Assembly: GCF_027923585.1 (NCBI RefSeq)
Contig: NZ_BRPL01000004.1
Coordinates: forward strand, 1 to 64,000
Reading direction: 5' to 3'
DNA from: Philodulcilactobacillus myokonensis
Lineage (GTDB): Bacteria > Bacillota > Bacilli > Lactobacillales > Lactobacillaceae
Length of the DNA stretch: 64,000 nt
The notes beneath the pieces are model-generated. The model saw nothing but the letters and a program-made list of their open reading frames with translations. It had not been told where the DNA came from and did no database searches. The translations under genes and the position numbers were made by a program. Of this stretch, positions 8,719 to 17,562 are shown piece by piece; position 1 is the stretch's first letter, and each line of letters begins with the position of its first letter.

Positions 8719-8766
8719 TATTAAGACTTTATAATATTAAAGTACTATAATACTTTCATACTTTAA
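8719..8766. repeat. Octamer repeat locus 1 (about 6 TAYTNNNR units)
   Basis: Units begin at 8719, 8735, 8743, 8751 and 8759, each TAYT plus four bases; the unit at 8727 (CTTTATAA) is degenerate. The array starts in the first base after the rarA stop codon and fills most of the gap to the UvrA-like gene. Confidence 0.75.
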
Positions 8767-8800
8767 TGTAAATTAAAAAAATATGTAAGGAGGAATTTCA

Positions 8801-11323
8801 TTGGCTAATCAAAAACAACCTGATCAAATTGAAGTCCGTGGTGGAAACGTTCATAACTTAAAAAATATTAATGTGAACATTCCATTGAATAAATTTGTCG
8901 CCATTTCTGGACCATCTGGTTCTGGTAAGAGTTCATTAGCAATGGGAATTTTATATGCTGAAGGTTCAAGGCGTTATCTTGAAGCCCTTTCAACTTATAC
9001 CCGTCGAAGAATTGGTCAAACTAGGCGTTCAAAGGTTCGTGCAGTTAAACATATTCCGTCAGCAATTGCATTAAGGCAACGGCCAAACGTTCCATCTGAA
9101 CGATCTACCGTCGGTTCGATGAGTGAAATTTTTAATGTTGTTCGCTTAATTTTTTCACGACTTGGTTCACCCGTTTGTCCAAATGGGCATCGGATTCAGC
9201 CCAGTTTAGCAATTGCACAAGCGATGGATGAGCCTGGAAAAGATATGGGGATGATTAAATGCCCCGTTTGTGGAGCTAAATTTATGGCGAAGTCTGCTGA
9301 AGATTTTGCTTTTAATGCTGGCGGTGCTTGTCCTAAATGCCAAGGAACCGGTGTGGTTCGAGAATTGGATCCGTATCAAATCATTGAAGATGAAAATAAA
9401 ACGATTGATCAAGGGACCGTTGCACCTTGGCATCTTCCAGGACGTAATTTCATGAAAACCATTGCCGCTACTCTAGGTGTGAGAACTGATGTACCATTTA
9501 AAGATTTATCTAAACATGAAAAAGAGATTGTTTTACATGGTGAAAAGAAACAATACTCCGTTAATTTTCATACTTCAACGGGTCGTGTTTTTCATGCCAA
9601 CAAGGCATTGTACGAAAATGCGTATGCTTCCGTTTATGATTCACTTAAAAAAGCGAAGAGCGAACGGGCTATTAAACGAATCAATCAATTCTTTCATTTT
9701 TCAACCTGCCCAGTCTGCCATGGTTCCCGCTTAAATCCGAAATTATTGAAACAATTAGTCGCCGGTAAAAATATTGCTGAAGTCAGTAATTTAACCTTAG
9801 GCGAACTAACAAATTGGGAAAAAGCAACGAAACAACAGTTACCAGAAAATATGAACCGAATGGCTAAAATTTTATTTGAAAACTTAAATGAAAATTTGAA
9901 ACCATTACTTGAATTAGGATTAGATTACCTAACCCTTTCAAGAAGTGGCAATACCTTATCTACTGGCGAATTACAACGAATTCAATTAGCTAAAACTTTG
10001 CGGACGGAAACGACGGGAGTTTTATACGTCTTAGATGAACCATCAGTTGGCTTGCATCCCGATAATGTCAAAGGTCTAATTCATATCTTTCGGGCATTAA
10101 TTGCACAAGGAAATTCATTAGTGGTTGTCGATCATGAAGTTTCAATCATTAATGCGGCTGATTGGGTGATTGAAATTGGACCAGGTTCAGGTGATGCTGG
10201 CGGTCGTGTTATTGCACAAGGAACACCCCAAGCCCTTGCTCATGATCAGCATTCACTAATTGGTCCATTCATTTCTGGTCAAGCAAATATTTTACATCGG
10301 AAGGTTCAATCAAAACCGAATTCTGCAATGACTAAAATGCATGTGAATGACTACTTTAATCTTCATAATGTTGACGTCTCAATTCCAAATAATCAAATTA
10401 CAGCGGTAACTGGATTCTCCGGTGCTGGCAAAACTAGTCTTATATTAGATAGTTTAGTCCCTGCAATCAAGGCTTCCCATCATCATCAAAAATTACCCAA
10501 GCAGGTATCAAGTTTAAAGACAACCATTAAAAATGTTGTTAGCGTTGATGCTAAACCGGTTGGCAAAAATGAACGGTCAACTTTAGCAACCTATACTACG
10601 ATTATGGATCATTTAAGAAGGATGTTTGCTAAACTGCCTGCTGCAAAAGCTAATCATGAAGGAGCCGCCTACTTTTCATATAATAATAAACAAGGTGCTT
10701 GCCCGCACTGTGGTGGATTGGGCACGATTCATTTGGACGTTCAATATTTGCCAGACATTGAAGAAACATGTCCGTACTGCCATGGCAATCGATTCAATGA
10801 TGAAGTTCAAAAAATTAAATGGCATGGTTATAGTATTGTTGATTTATTGAAACTATCCGTTAAGGATGCCATTCCTGTCTTTAAAGATGTTCCAGTAATT
10901 GATCACCAATTAAAGATTTTAGATGAAATTGGGTTAAACTACCTTCACTTAGGAGAAAGCACCCCGAGTTTGTCTGGTGGTGAAGCTCAGCGTTTGAAGT
11001 TGGTTAAGCATTTGAATAAACAACAAGCTAATTCATTATTCGTGTTTGATGAGCCTTCCGTTGGCTTACATCCCAAAGATGTTCAAACCTTAATTGGTGT
11101 CATTAATAAATTAAAACAAAAGGGTGCGACTATTATCATCATCACTCATGATTTGGATTTAATGACGAATGCTGATAATTTAATTGATTTAGGACCCAAA
11201 GGCGGCCAAGCTGGAGGTAAAATCATGGCGAGTGGTAAACCATTAGATTTAATTAAACATCCAAATAGTTTAACACTAAAGTACTTAAATCAGCATTGCC
11301 GTAAATTTGGCATTATTAAATAA
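8801..11323 (+). CDS. UvrA paralogue (UvrA2-like ABC ATPase)
   Basis: 840 aa, about 100 shorter than housekeeping UvrA. Two ABC cassettes are present: Walker A GPSGSGKSS near residue 36 and GFSGAGKTS near residue 541, signatures LSTGELQR and LSGGEAQR, and two VxDEPSVGLHP Walker B/D-loop segments. Zn-binding Cys pairs CPVC...CPKC, CPVCHG and CPHCGG...CPYCHG are kept. The shorter length suggests that the UvrB-binding insertion is reduced, as in class II UvrA and drug-resistance DrrC-like proteins. The start is TTG at 8801 after AAGGAGG. It may serve damage tolerance or drug resistance and probably does not replace UvrA. Confidence 0.85.
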   Translation: MANQKQPDQIEVRGGNVHNLKNINVNIPLNKFVAISGPSGSGKSSLAMGILYAEGSRRYLEALSTYTRRRIGQTRRSKVRAVKHIPSAIALRQRPNVPSERSTVGSMSEIFNVVRLIFSRLGSPVCPNGHRIQPSLAIAQAMDEPGKDMGMIKCPVCGAKFMAKSAEDFAFNAGGACPKCQGTGVVRELDPYQIIEDENKTIDQGTVAPWHLPGRNFMKTIAATLGVRTDVPFKDLSKHEKEIVLHGEKKQYSVNFHTSTGRVFHANKALYENAYASVYDSLKKAKSERAIKRINQFFHFSTCPVCHGSRLNPKLLKQLVAGKNIAEVSNLTLGELTNWEKATKQQLPENMNRMAKILFENLNENLKPLLELGLDYLTLSRSGNTLSTGELQRIQLAKTLRTETTGVLYVLDEPSVGLHPDNVKGLIHIFRALIAQGNSLVVVDHEVSIINAADWVIEIGPGSGDAGGRVIAQGTPQALAHDQHSLIGPFISGQANILHRKVQSKPNSAMTKMHVNDYFNLHNVDVSIPNNQITAVTGFSGAGKTSLILDSLVPAIKASHHHQKLPKQVSSLKTTIKNVVSVDAKPVGKNERSTLATYTTIMDHLRRMFAKLPAAKANHEGAAYFSYNNKQGACPHCGGLGTIHLDVQYLPDIEETCPYCHGNRFNDEVQKIKWHGYSIVDLLKLSVKDAIPVFKDVPVIDHQLKILDEIGLNYLHLGESTPSLSGGEAQRLKLVKHLNKQQANSLFVFDEPSVGLHPKDVQTLIGVINKLKQKGATIIIITHDLDLMTNADNLIDLGPKGGQAGGKIMASGKPLDLIKHPNSLTLKYLNQHCRKFGIIK

Positions 11324-11355
11324 TATAAAAGTATTTTAGTACTAAAATACTGAAT
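11324..11355. repeat. Octamer repeat locus 2 (4 units)
   Basis: TATAaaag, TATTttag, TACTaaaa and TACTgaat follow one another without gaps from the first base after the uvrA-like stop codon. Its right half is nearly identical to locus 3. Confidence 0.75.
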
Positions 11356-11371
11356 AAATTAAGGAGAAATA

Positions 11372-11667
11372 ATGATTATGAAATTAAAAAAATTAAAGAT
11401 CATAACCATGGTTGTTTAAATGATTTAAGTGACTGGCTTTTTACTAATATTATCTTTTTGTTTATCGTTTCTTCTCCGATTGTTCTTTATGAAGCTATTC
11501 CTGCTTTTCTTCCACTATTAATCCTTCAAAAACCAAAAGTATCCAATTTTCACTTCACGCTCTGGCTAGAATTAATTATTGGTGGTGGCACTTTAGTTTT
11601 ATTAAATATTTATATATTAATTAGACTAGTGTATTTAAAAATAAAAAAACAAAAAAACAAAAAGTAA
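11372..11667 (+). pseudogene. Small membrane protein gene, frameshifted in an A-run
   Basis: An ATG at 11372 with a good AAGGAG site opens a frame that stops after 15 codons. A second frame with no start runs from the same place to 11667 and encodes a short polar N-terminus (DHNHGCLNDLSDWLF) and two hydrophobic helices, ending in a Lys/Asn-rich tail. Adding one A to the A7 run at 11386-11392 fuses them into a protein of about 98 aa. The lesion is either a real deletion or a homopolymer miscount. I do not recognise the family. Confidence 0.6.
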
Positions 11668-11670
11668 TAA

Positions 11671-11702
11671 TATTAAAATACTTTAGTACTAAAATACTGA
11701 AC
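11671..11702. repeat. Octamer repeat locus 3 (4 units)
   Basis: TATTaaaa, TACTttag, TACTaaaa and TACTgaac, starting 3 bp after the stop of the small membrane protein gene and ending 18 bp before the next start codon. Confidence 0.75.
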
Positions 11703-11720
11703 AAATTGAGATGATTAATC

Positions 11721-11936
11721 ATGAAAAAGATATGGGAATGGATTAAAACTATCTTCTTCTTGATTATTGCCGTTGGAATTTTCGCAGCCATTTTAGCTAT
11801 TTTCCGTGCACCAACCGATGGCTTTAGTTCGTTACGGGAACTTTGGGATAATTTTGGTTTTTAATTCATATTTGCCTTTATAATATTTTGGATTGAATTT
11901 GGTTATTCGTTAATTAAGGACCATTTTAAACACTAA
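11721..11936 (+). pseudogene. Small two-helix membrane protein with an internal stop
   Basis: The ATG at 11721 encodes 47 residues with one hydrophobic helix (about 9-30), then TAA at 11862. The same frame continues without interruption to a TAA at 11934 with a second helix (FIFAFIIFWIEFGY) and a charged tail. The likeliest reading is a 71-residue two-helix protein broken by one nonsense codon. The 47-aa form could still be made. The ribosome binding site (GAGATG) is weak. Family unknown. Confidence 0.5.
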
Positions 11937-11965
11937 AAGAAGCGTTCAAAATGAACGCTTCTTTT
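11935..11965. terminator. Bidirectional terminator
   Basis: AAAAGAAGCGTTCA / TGAACGCTTCTTTT perfect 14-bp stem with a 3-nt loop, between convergent genes. A and T runs on both sides suit both strands. Confidence 0.85.
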
Positions 11966-11975
11966 AGTGTTTAAA

Positions 11976-11999
11976 TATTAAAGTACTTTAATATTATTT
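11976..11999. repeat. Octamer repeat locus 4 (3 units)
   Basis: TATTaaag, TACTttaa and TATTattt. The last unit overlaps the stop codon of the convergent minus-strand gene at 11994-11996. Confidence 0.7.
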
Positions 12000-12689
12000 T
12001 TTCCAATGTTTAAAAATTTCATACCCAATGAACATATCAGTGATTCTATGATTGGAGGAACTGCTGTCATTATAATTAGATGATGAATTACCGCTACCAG
12101 AAAATGTTCCAACGATGAACATTAATATAATGAAACCACTAACAATCCATTCTAAGCCATGAATTACGAATAGTCCGAAAAACGACCAATGTCTGATCAT
12201 AGTAAAAACAATTGCTAGGATAATCGCTAAAACGTATTGCCATGTTGGAAACCTCTGATTATTTTTAGTGAATATTTTAGGAACCAATTTTCTTTTAACC
12301 ACATCGTATTTTAAAACATGATTTTGATTAAAAATTTGAAATAAATTATGGTATGTAATTGAGATTGCATTATCAAAATCATTTTTAACGATACTTGGTT
12401 TAAAATATAATGAATCTTCATTATGATCATTAAGTTGAAATGATTTATCAATATCATGCGAGCGCATGATATATTCAGGATTATTACTATGTTTAATTGA
12501 TTTGATAATTAATTTTGCATCATCACCACTAATGACATCATTATTATTTAAATTTCTTTTTAGATCATTTAATTCAACATTTTTAAAGTAAGATGTTTTA
12601 GCAATTTGATTTGAGTCCTTTAGTGGAATTAATTGCTTCTTAATTTCTTCCACTTGTTGATCGTATTTATTCATAAATCGTTTAATCAT
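11994..12689 (-). CDS. Hypothetical membrane protein, 231 aa
   Basis: I do not recognise the family. The first 145 residues are soluble and Asn/Lys/Asp-rich, with a helical start (YDQQVEEIKKQLIPLKDS). Two hydrophobic helices follow at about 148-165 and 170-193, then a short Gly/Ser/Asn-rich segment (SGSGNSSSNYNDSSSSN) and a basic end. This suggests a cytoplasmic domain tethered by two helices. The gene is flanked by octamer repeats on both sides and lies convergent with the small membrane protein genes. Confidence 0.6.
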   Translation of the reverse strand: MIKRFMNKYDQQVEEIKKQLIPLKDSNQIAKTSYFKNVELNDLKRNLNNNDVISGDDAKLIIKSIKHSNNPEYIMRSHDIDKSFQLNDHNEDSLYFKPSIVKNDFDNAISITYHNLFQIFNQNHVLKYDVVKRKLVPKIFTKNNQRFPTWQYVLAIILAIVFTMIRHWSFFGLFVIHGLEWIVSGFIILMFIVGTFSGSGNSSSNYNDSSSSNHRITDMFIGYEIFKHWKK

Positions 12690-12762
12690 TCCTTTAGAAT
12701 ATTCAATTGTGACAGCATTTCTAAATATACAGGATTATGATCAAATTAGCAAATTTTTATAA

Positions 12763-12802
12763 TACTATAATATTAAAATATTTTAGTACTTTAATACTAC
12801 TA
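12763..12802. repeat. Octamer repeat locus 5 (5 units)
   Basis: TACTataa, TATTaaaa, TATTttag, TACTttaa and TACTacta lie between the divergent starts of the 231-aa membrane protein and hisC, so this array is in a promoter region and not at a gene end. Confidence 0.75.
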
Positions 12803-12918
12803 ATTTTATTTTATTTAACACTAGCTTTTTCGAATCAAAAGCGTTATAAATATACGTTAAAGAAACTGATTTAGTTGATATATATGTTTCTTTAATTTGT
12901 TTAATTGAGGTGAAAATA

Positions 12919-13992
12919 ATGAAACCAACGATTGCTAATTTGCCTGATTACCATCCTGCTCAACCCTTGTCATCATTGGCCAAACAATTAGGGGTAAAAC
13001 ACCTTGTTCGCTTGTCAGCAAATGAAAATGCCTATGGAACATCTGAAAATGTAAAGAAAGTATTATTGAAATGGGGATTAACTAATTTAAATCGTTATCC
13101 TGATAGTGGAGCAAATCAATTAAGATTTGCCGTTGCCAAACATTTGAATGTTGATCCTAAACAATTAGTTTTTGGTGATGGTTCGGATGAAATTATCGGC
13201 TTAATTAACCGTGTCTTTTTGAATGACCATGATAATATGGTTGAATTAGCACCCACATTTCCAGAATATAAGGTGAATGCTTACGTCGAAGGTGCCACTA
13301 TCACGGATGTAAAAATTAATGATAATGGTCAAATCAATTTGAATCGCCTTGCAGATGCGATTAAAAAGCAGACTAGGTTGGTTTGGTTATGTAATCCTAA
13401 TAATCCTACCGGCCGTTATTTAAACAACGATAAAATTGTTGCTTTTATGGACCGGGTTCCTAAATCAGTTATCGTTGCAATCGATGAAGCTTACATTGAC
13501 TTTGTTAATTCAAGTAGTCATCCCTCATCAGTTGATTTATTAAAACGATATCCGAATTTGATTGTATTAAGAACGTTTTCAAAGGCATACGGCTTAGCTA
13601 ATTTAAGAATTGGATATGCAGTTACTAATTTGCCAATTGCCAATCAACTTCAAAAAATCCGTCCGCCATTTAATTTAAGTACTGTGGCAGATGTGGCTGG
13701 AACTGCAGCAATTTCAGATCAGAATTTTGTTAAACAAGTAGAACATAAAAATTCCATTGAAATTAAGAAATGGGAAGCATTCCTTGATCAAATTAAATCA
13801 AAATATTATCCATCACAAACTAATTTCATTTTCTTTCAGATTAAGGATGCAGCTAAACTAAATGATTACTTGCAAAAACATGGCTATCTATTAAATGCTG
13901 GATTAAGAAAAGGCTGGTTACGGGTTTCAATGGGAACTCCCAAACAGAATCAGGATGTAAGAAAATTAATTCAGAATTTTTTAAATCATTAA
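12919..13992 (+). CDS. hisC: Histidinol-phosphate aminotransferase-like PLP enzyme
   Basis: 357 aa from the ATG at 12919, chosen because GAGGTG lies 7 bp upstream; a GTG at 12910 overlaps that site. Fold type I PLP features are GDGSDEIIGL near residue 90, VWLCNPNNPTG, IDEAYIDF and the Schiff-base lysine in RTFSKAYGLANLRIGY, with the substrate arginine in RVSMGT near the C-terminus. HisC converts imidazole-acetol phosphate and glutamate to histidinol phosphate; relatives also act on aromatic amino acids. No other his gene is nearby, so here it may serve as an aromatic aminotransferase. Confidence 0.85.
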   Translation: MKPTIANLPDYHPAQPLSSLAKQLGVKHLVRLSANENAYGTSENVKKVLLKWGLTNLNRYPDSGANQLRFAVAKHLNVDPKQLVFGDGSDEIIGLINRVFLNDHDNMVELAPTFPEYKVNAYVEGATITDVKINDNGQINLNRLADAIKKQTRLVWLCNPNNPTGRYLNNDKIVAFMDRVPKSVIVAIDEAYIDFVNSSSHPSSVDLLKRYPNLIVLRTFSKAYGLANLRIGYAVTNLPIANQLQKIRPPFNLSTVADVAGTAAISDQNFVKQVEHKNSIEIKKWEAFLDQIKSKYYPSQTNFIFFQIKDAAKLNDYLQKHGYLLNAGLRKGWLRVSMGTPKQNQDVRKLIQNFLNH

Positions 13993-14024
13993 TACTAAAA
14001 TATTAAAGTACTTTAATATTATTA
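13993..14024. repeat. Octamer repeat locus 6 (4 units)
   Basis: TACTaaaa, TATTaaag, TACTttaa and TATTatta begin in the base directly after the hisC stop codon. Confidence 0.75.
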
Positions 14025-14042
14025 AAATTAATTTATTTAATT

Positions 14043-14077
14043 AAAAAACATCAGAATTATTAGTTCTGATGTTTTTT
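14043..14077. terminator. Bidirectional terminator after hisC
   Basis: AACATCAGAA / TTCTGATGTT stem, loop TTATTAG, with an A run on one side and a T run on the other, between convergent genes. Confidence 0.85.
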
Positions 14078-14081
14078 GATA

Positions 14082-14113
14082 TAGTATAGTGCTTTAGTAT
14101 TATGATACTATTT
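14082..14113. repeat. Octamer repeat locus 7 (4 units, degenerate)
   Basis: TAGTatag, TGCTttag, TATTatga and TACTattt; the last unit runs into the stop codon of the minus-strand gene at 14112. Confidence 0.6.
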
Positions 14114-14507
14114 ACATTTCAAACATAGTTTCCGTTAGAATCCAAATTATCATAATAATGATGACACATTCGCCAAGTAAATCTATATTGTTAATAATAA
14201 AAACAATCACATTTAAGAATTCATCGAATTTATTATTGACACGGTGGTATGGTAATAATTTTTGGTTATTATTACGGTTGATTGAACTCCGATATGTAGT
14301 TCTTCTTCTAGTTGGTCTAGTTTTAAAGATGGGTCTGGTTGATTTGTGATAAATGTGATTATATAACGCTTTTTTAGGGTTATTACCCCAACCTGCACCT
14401 TTTCTTCCGTAATATGGATTAATAGCACGTTTCATGCGTCGTTTATATTTACCAGTGGTTCTAGCTTTAAATGATTTCTTCCAACTTGGTTTTCTAAATA
14501 ATCTCAT
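14112..14507 (-). CDS. Hypothetical basic protein with C-terminal membrane helix, 131 aa
   Basis: Family not recognised. Residues 1-80 are very rich in Arg and Lys with aromatic spacing (KPSWKKSFKARTTGKYKRRM, then RPTRRRTTYRS), like a nucleic-acid-binding or cell-wall-associated tail. One strongly hydrophobic helix lies near the C-terminus (about 95-125, rich in I and V), which gives a C-tail-anchored layout. It forms a minus-strand pair with the small membrane gene upstream, next to the plasmid origin. Confidence 0.5.
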   Translation of the reverse strand: MRLFRKPSWKKSFKARTTGKYKRRMKRAINPYYGRKGAGWGNNPKKALYNHIYHKSTRPIFKTRPTRRRTTYRSSINRNNNQKLLPYHRVNNKFDEFLNVIVFIINNIDLLGECVIIIMIIWILTETMFEM

Positions 14508-14514
14508 GATTCAC

Positions 14515-14664
14515 CTAGATTCTAAAATGGGTAATAATGTGAAGTAGAACACATAGTAAAACGATAATTAAAAACAAAAGACCTATTTTGGGATGCCAAA
14601 GTAATAGGACAAAGAAGATAATAATTACCGTTGCCCAATTACTGCATCCGAATTGTTGATCCAT
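14515..14664 (-). CDS. Small membrane protein, 49 aa
   Basis: The ATG at 14664 follows AGAGGGAA, a clear ribosome binding site. After 12 polar residues there are two closely spaced hydrophobic stretches (TVIIIFFVLLLW and GLLFLIIVLLCVLL) with HPKI between, then a short basic tail. It ends 8 bp before the next gene on the same strand, so the two are probably co-transcribed. Role unknown; its place beside the iterons suggests a plasmid accessory gene. Confidence 0.55.
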   Translation of the reverse strand: MDQQFGCSNWATVIIIFFVLLLWHPKIGLLFLIIVLLCVLLHIITHFRI

Positions 14665-14850
14665 TAATGTTCCCTCTTTACTTTTGATTTCATAAACATT
14701 ATTTAGTTTAATTTGGGTAATTATTAATTGTCAAATTTAGTTGCCACTTTATGTTATTTTGTCTTTTCCTCTTTACATACTCTTTATAAACTCTTTAAAT
14801 ACTCTTTAGCTGCTTGTAATTGCTTATATATCATAGGGTTATAAATAAAT

Positions 14851-15269
14851 AAGGGGACTTTTTTACCGTGATAAGGGGACATTTTTACCCCAATAAGGAG
14901 ACTTTTTTACCCAGATAAGGGGACATTTTTACCCGAATATAATATTGATTTGGGATGATTTAGTAGATAGGTGCTTATGGGGACATTCTTACCATGATTT
15001 TTTGAACTCGTAAGCTGAGCTTATGGATAAATAAGGGGACATTTTTACCCGACCTATTCTATTACTGGTTTAATAGGCCTTGATAGCAGAATCAAGGGGA
15101 CATTTTTACCAAGTTAGCACTAGATTAATTAATTGATATGGGGACTTTTTTACCGTGGATAAATTACTAGTTGATTCATTGTCTTGATCTTAATTAAAAC
15201 GTAATTGGATTTATCGAAATAAGGGGACATTTTTACCCGTCATAAATCGGTGTAATAAGGGGACTTACC
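14851..15269. other. Iteron-type replication origin
   Basis: About ten direct copies of a 17-18 bp core, consensus AAGGGGACATTTTTACCC, begin near 14851, 14873, 14895, 14917, 14977, 15033, 15094, 15139, 15221 and 15257. The first four are spaced exactly 22 bp apart. An inverted half-copy (TTTGTCCCCTTTA) lies at 15280-15292, just before the rep gene, and may be its operator. A near-match to a DnaA box (TTATCCATA, minus strand) is at about 15020. Iterons upstream of a Rep_3 gene are the standard origin of theta-replicating lactobacillar plasmids. Confidence 0.85.
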
Positions 15270-15341
15270 ATTAATTGAATTTGTCCCCTTTAATGTGATA
15301 CTATAATTGCAAAACATTCTTTTGTGATTGGAGTGAAAAAA

Positions 15342-16328
15342 ATGAGCAATGAGATTGTGAAGTATAGTAATGAACTTAATGCCGTTCCATTTAGAAAATT
15401 TAATTCGAGAGAGTTTAATATTTTCTTCTCGATTGTTAGTCGAATGCGAGATAAGGGAACCGATACAGTTGTTTTTCCCTTTGATTCTATTAAAACGTTA
15501 AGCAGGTATGATCAGCATACCAATCATTTTGTAAAAGATTTGGAGAATACATATCACAAAATGCTAAATTTGAACATCTGGTATGAAGATACCCACGTAT
15601 ATAAAGCATGGGTCTTATTTACGGGATTTGAAATTAACAAAGATAAACAAACGGTTGCCATCACAATTAATCCTAAGTTAAAAGAAGTTTTAAATTCAAT
15701 TGTTAATTGGACGCGATTCTCGCTCTCTCAGTTTGTTGATCTTAGGTCTAGTTATGCTAAAACGGCCTTTCGCCTTTTTAAGCAATATCGGATTGTTGGT
15801 TATCGAAAATTTAATTTAAAGGAATTTAGGGTATTATTTGCAATTCCAAAGAGTTATAAGGCTAGAGACATTAATAAACGGGTTTTAAAGCCCATTCAAC
15901 AGGAATTATCGCAATATCTTAAAGGTTTACATATTTCCAAAATTAAAAAAGGCCGCAAAATCATTGCTTATGCTTTTTCATGGAAACCAGAAATGAAGAA
16001 TGCTGATGATTTTAGTCAGGGTACATTTTCGGATATTAGAAAGCGTTTAGATAATGTTGTTAATACGAACGAATTGGATCAGGAAGAGAAAAAATTGCTT
16101 GAAGAAAAAATTCTTAATGATGCTGATAATTTAGAAGCATCTAAGAAGAAAAAATTAATTAAGCTTTATTTGGGCCCGGATTACTTACAAAAGGAAAAAA
16201 TAAAATCTGATATAGCTACCTACCAAAAGAACGCAAATCATAAAAAGACAACATCGGATAAAAAAGAATCAGGTCAAAAGCATGATATTAGTGGGATTTT
16301 AGATGACATCAATAATTTATCCAAGTAA
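15342..16328 (+). CDS. repB: Rep_3 superfamily plasmid replication initiator (RepB)
   Basis: 328 aa from the ATG at 15342, with GGAGTGA 6 bp upstream. Two winged-helix domains of Rep_3 initiators are visible: MSNEIVKYSNELNAVPFRKF at the start, then about 30-125, and a second around 135-225 with YAKTAFRLFKQYR, FRVLFAIPKSY and VLKPIQQEL. The last 100 residues are charged and helical, rich in K, D and E. It binds the upstream iterons to start replication and, in this family, usually represses its own promoter. parA and an RHH partner follow, a complete low-copy replicon. Confidence 0.9.
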   Translation: MSNEIVKYSNELNAVPFRKFNSREFNIFFSIVSRMRDKGTDTVVFPFDSIKTLSRYDQHTNHFVKDLENTYHKMLNLNIWYEDTHVYKAWVLFTGFEINKDKQTVAITINPKLKEVLNSIVNWTRFSLSQFVDLRSSYAKTAFRLFKQYRIVGYRKFNLKEFRVLFAIPKSYKARDINKRVLKPIQQELSQYLKGLHISKIKKGRKIIAYAFSWKPEMKNADDFSQGTFSDIRKRLDNVVNTNELDQEEKKLLEEKILNDADNLEASKKKKLIKLYLGPDYLQKEKIKSDIATYQKNANHKKTTSDKKESGQKHDISGILDDINNLSK

Positions 16329-16346
16329 CAAATAAAAATGATTTAG

Positions 16347-16386
16347 TATTATAGTACTTTGATACCGTAATATTAAAGTACTATAA
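16347..16386. repeat. Octamer repeat locus 8 (5 units)
   Basis: TATTatag, TACTttga, TACCgtaa, TATTaaag and TACTataa fill the gap between repB and parA. Confidence 0.7.
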
Positions 16387-16427
16387 TGTAAATATAGACT
16401 GATTACTTAAGGGAGGCCATTAATGAA

Positions 16428-17195
16428 ATGTCCGCTAAAATAATTTCATTTGCTAATCAAAAAGGTGGGGTTGGTAAAACCACGACGACGATTGAAGTCG
16501 GCGAAAATTTATCACAGACCTTTCATAAAAAAGTATTACTGATTGATTTAGATCCACAGGCAAGTATGACCAGTGTCAAAAGTAATATGCATCAAATTGT
16601 TGATCAAAAATTACCAACGATGTCAGATGTGATGCTTGGTAATCAAGATCTTAGCAATATTATTTTAAATATTAAATCTAATTTAGATATTGCACCAGCT
16701 ACCCTTGTTTTATCAGATGCAGAATTAAATTTAGTTAATGCAACGTTAAGGGAATTAATTCTTAAAAAGGCATTATCAAGTGTGATTGATAATTATGACT
16801 ATGTCTTAATTGATTGTCCACCTTCCCGTGGAGTTTTGACTGTCAATGCTTTATCAGCTAGTGATTATGTTGTGATTCCGGTTCAATCTGAATATCAAGC
16901 ATTGCTGGGAATGCAACTATTGAAGAACACGATTAAAAATGTTCAAAGCCAGATTAATGCTGATTTGAAGGTATTTGGTTATGTGATTACAATGACTTCT
17001 CACACTAATCACAGTAACGAAGTGACCGAAAGTATTAAGCAAGATGAATACCCGACAATCGAAGAAATTCCGAGGACAATTGATGTTGCAGATGCGGCTG
17101 TCGCCAACATGTCGACCTATGAGTACAATAAGAATAGCAAGGCTGGTTTAGAATACCTTCATCTGACTAAAAAAATTATGAAACTGGGGGAATAA
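16428..17195 (+). CDS. parA: ParA-type partition ATPase
   Basis: 255 aa. The deviant Walker A motif KGGVGKTTTT is at about residues 11-20, with LLIDLDPQAS (A') and VLIDCPPSRG (Walker B) further on. This is the small ParA/Soj class without an N-terminal HTH. It segregates the plasmid together with a centromere-binding partner, most likely the RHH protein encoded 3 bp downstream. The ATG at 16428 was chosen over an out-of-frame ATG at 16423; GGGAGG lies at 16411-16416. Confidence 0.92.
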   Translation: MSAKIISFANQKGGVGKTTTTIEVGENLSQTFHKKVLLIDLDPQASMTSVKSNMHQIVDQKLPTMSDVMLGNQDLSNIILNIKSNLDIAPATLVLSDAELNLVNATLRELILKKALSSVIDNYDYVLIDCPPSRGVLTVNALSASDYVVIPVQSEYQALLGMQLLKNTIKNVQSQINADLKVFGYVITMTSHTNHSNEVTESIKQDEYPTIEEIPRTIDVADAAVANMSTYEYNKNSKAGLEYLHLTKKIMKLGE

Positions 17196-17198
17196 ATC

Positions 17199-17561
17199 GT
17201 GGCAAACAAGAATCGACAATCCATTTTGAGTAAAAATAATAATTACTCCAAAGATTTAGATACTTTGTTTAAATCTGAAACAGTAAAAAAACAACCAAAA
17301 TCGAAAGCAAATCAAAAACCAAAAGAAACCCGTTTAACTCGTTTTTCTAAAATCAAAGATTTTTATTTAAAATCAAATTCTAAGAAACAGTTTTCAATTT
17401 ACTTACCAGAAGAACTTCAAAAGCAAATGAAAGCTAAATCGGTTGCTGATGGTATGAGTATCAGTGATGTTATTAAACGATTAATTTTGGATCATTACCT
17501 GACTGATGCAGAAATCAAAGATGCGTATAATCGTGGTTATGATAAGCGTAATCAAAAATAA
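17199..17561 (+). CDS. Ribbon-helix-helix partition partner of ParA
   Basis: 120 aa from a GTG start 3 bp after parA. The first 60 residues are basic and low-complexity (Lys/Ser/Asn). A ribbon-helix-helix fold follows at about 65-100 (KQFSIYLPEELQKQMKAKS, then GMSISDVIKRLILDHYL). Small RHH proteins of this position and size act as centromere-binding ParB/ParG equivalents and as repressors of the par operon. No canonical ParB domain is present. Confidence 0.75.
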   Translation: MANKNRQSILSKNNNYSKDLDTLFKSETVKKQPKSKANQKPKETRLTRFSKIKDFYLKSNSKKQFSIYLPEELQKQMKAKSVADGMSISDVIKRLILDHYLTDAEIKDAYNRGYDKRNQK

Positions 17562-17562
17562 A

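Noticed and set aside
14851-15269. Repeats before repB as a CRISPR array
   Set aside because: The unit is about 18 bp with irregular spacing after the first four copies and no spacers of constant size. They are iterons of the adjacent Rep_3 gene.
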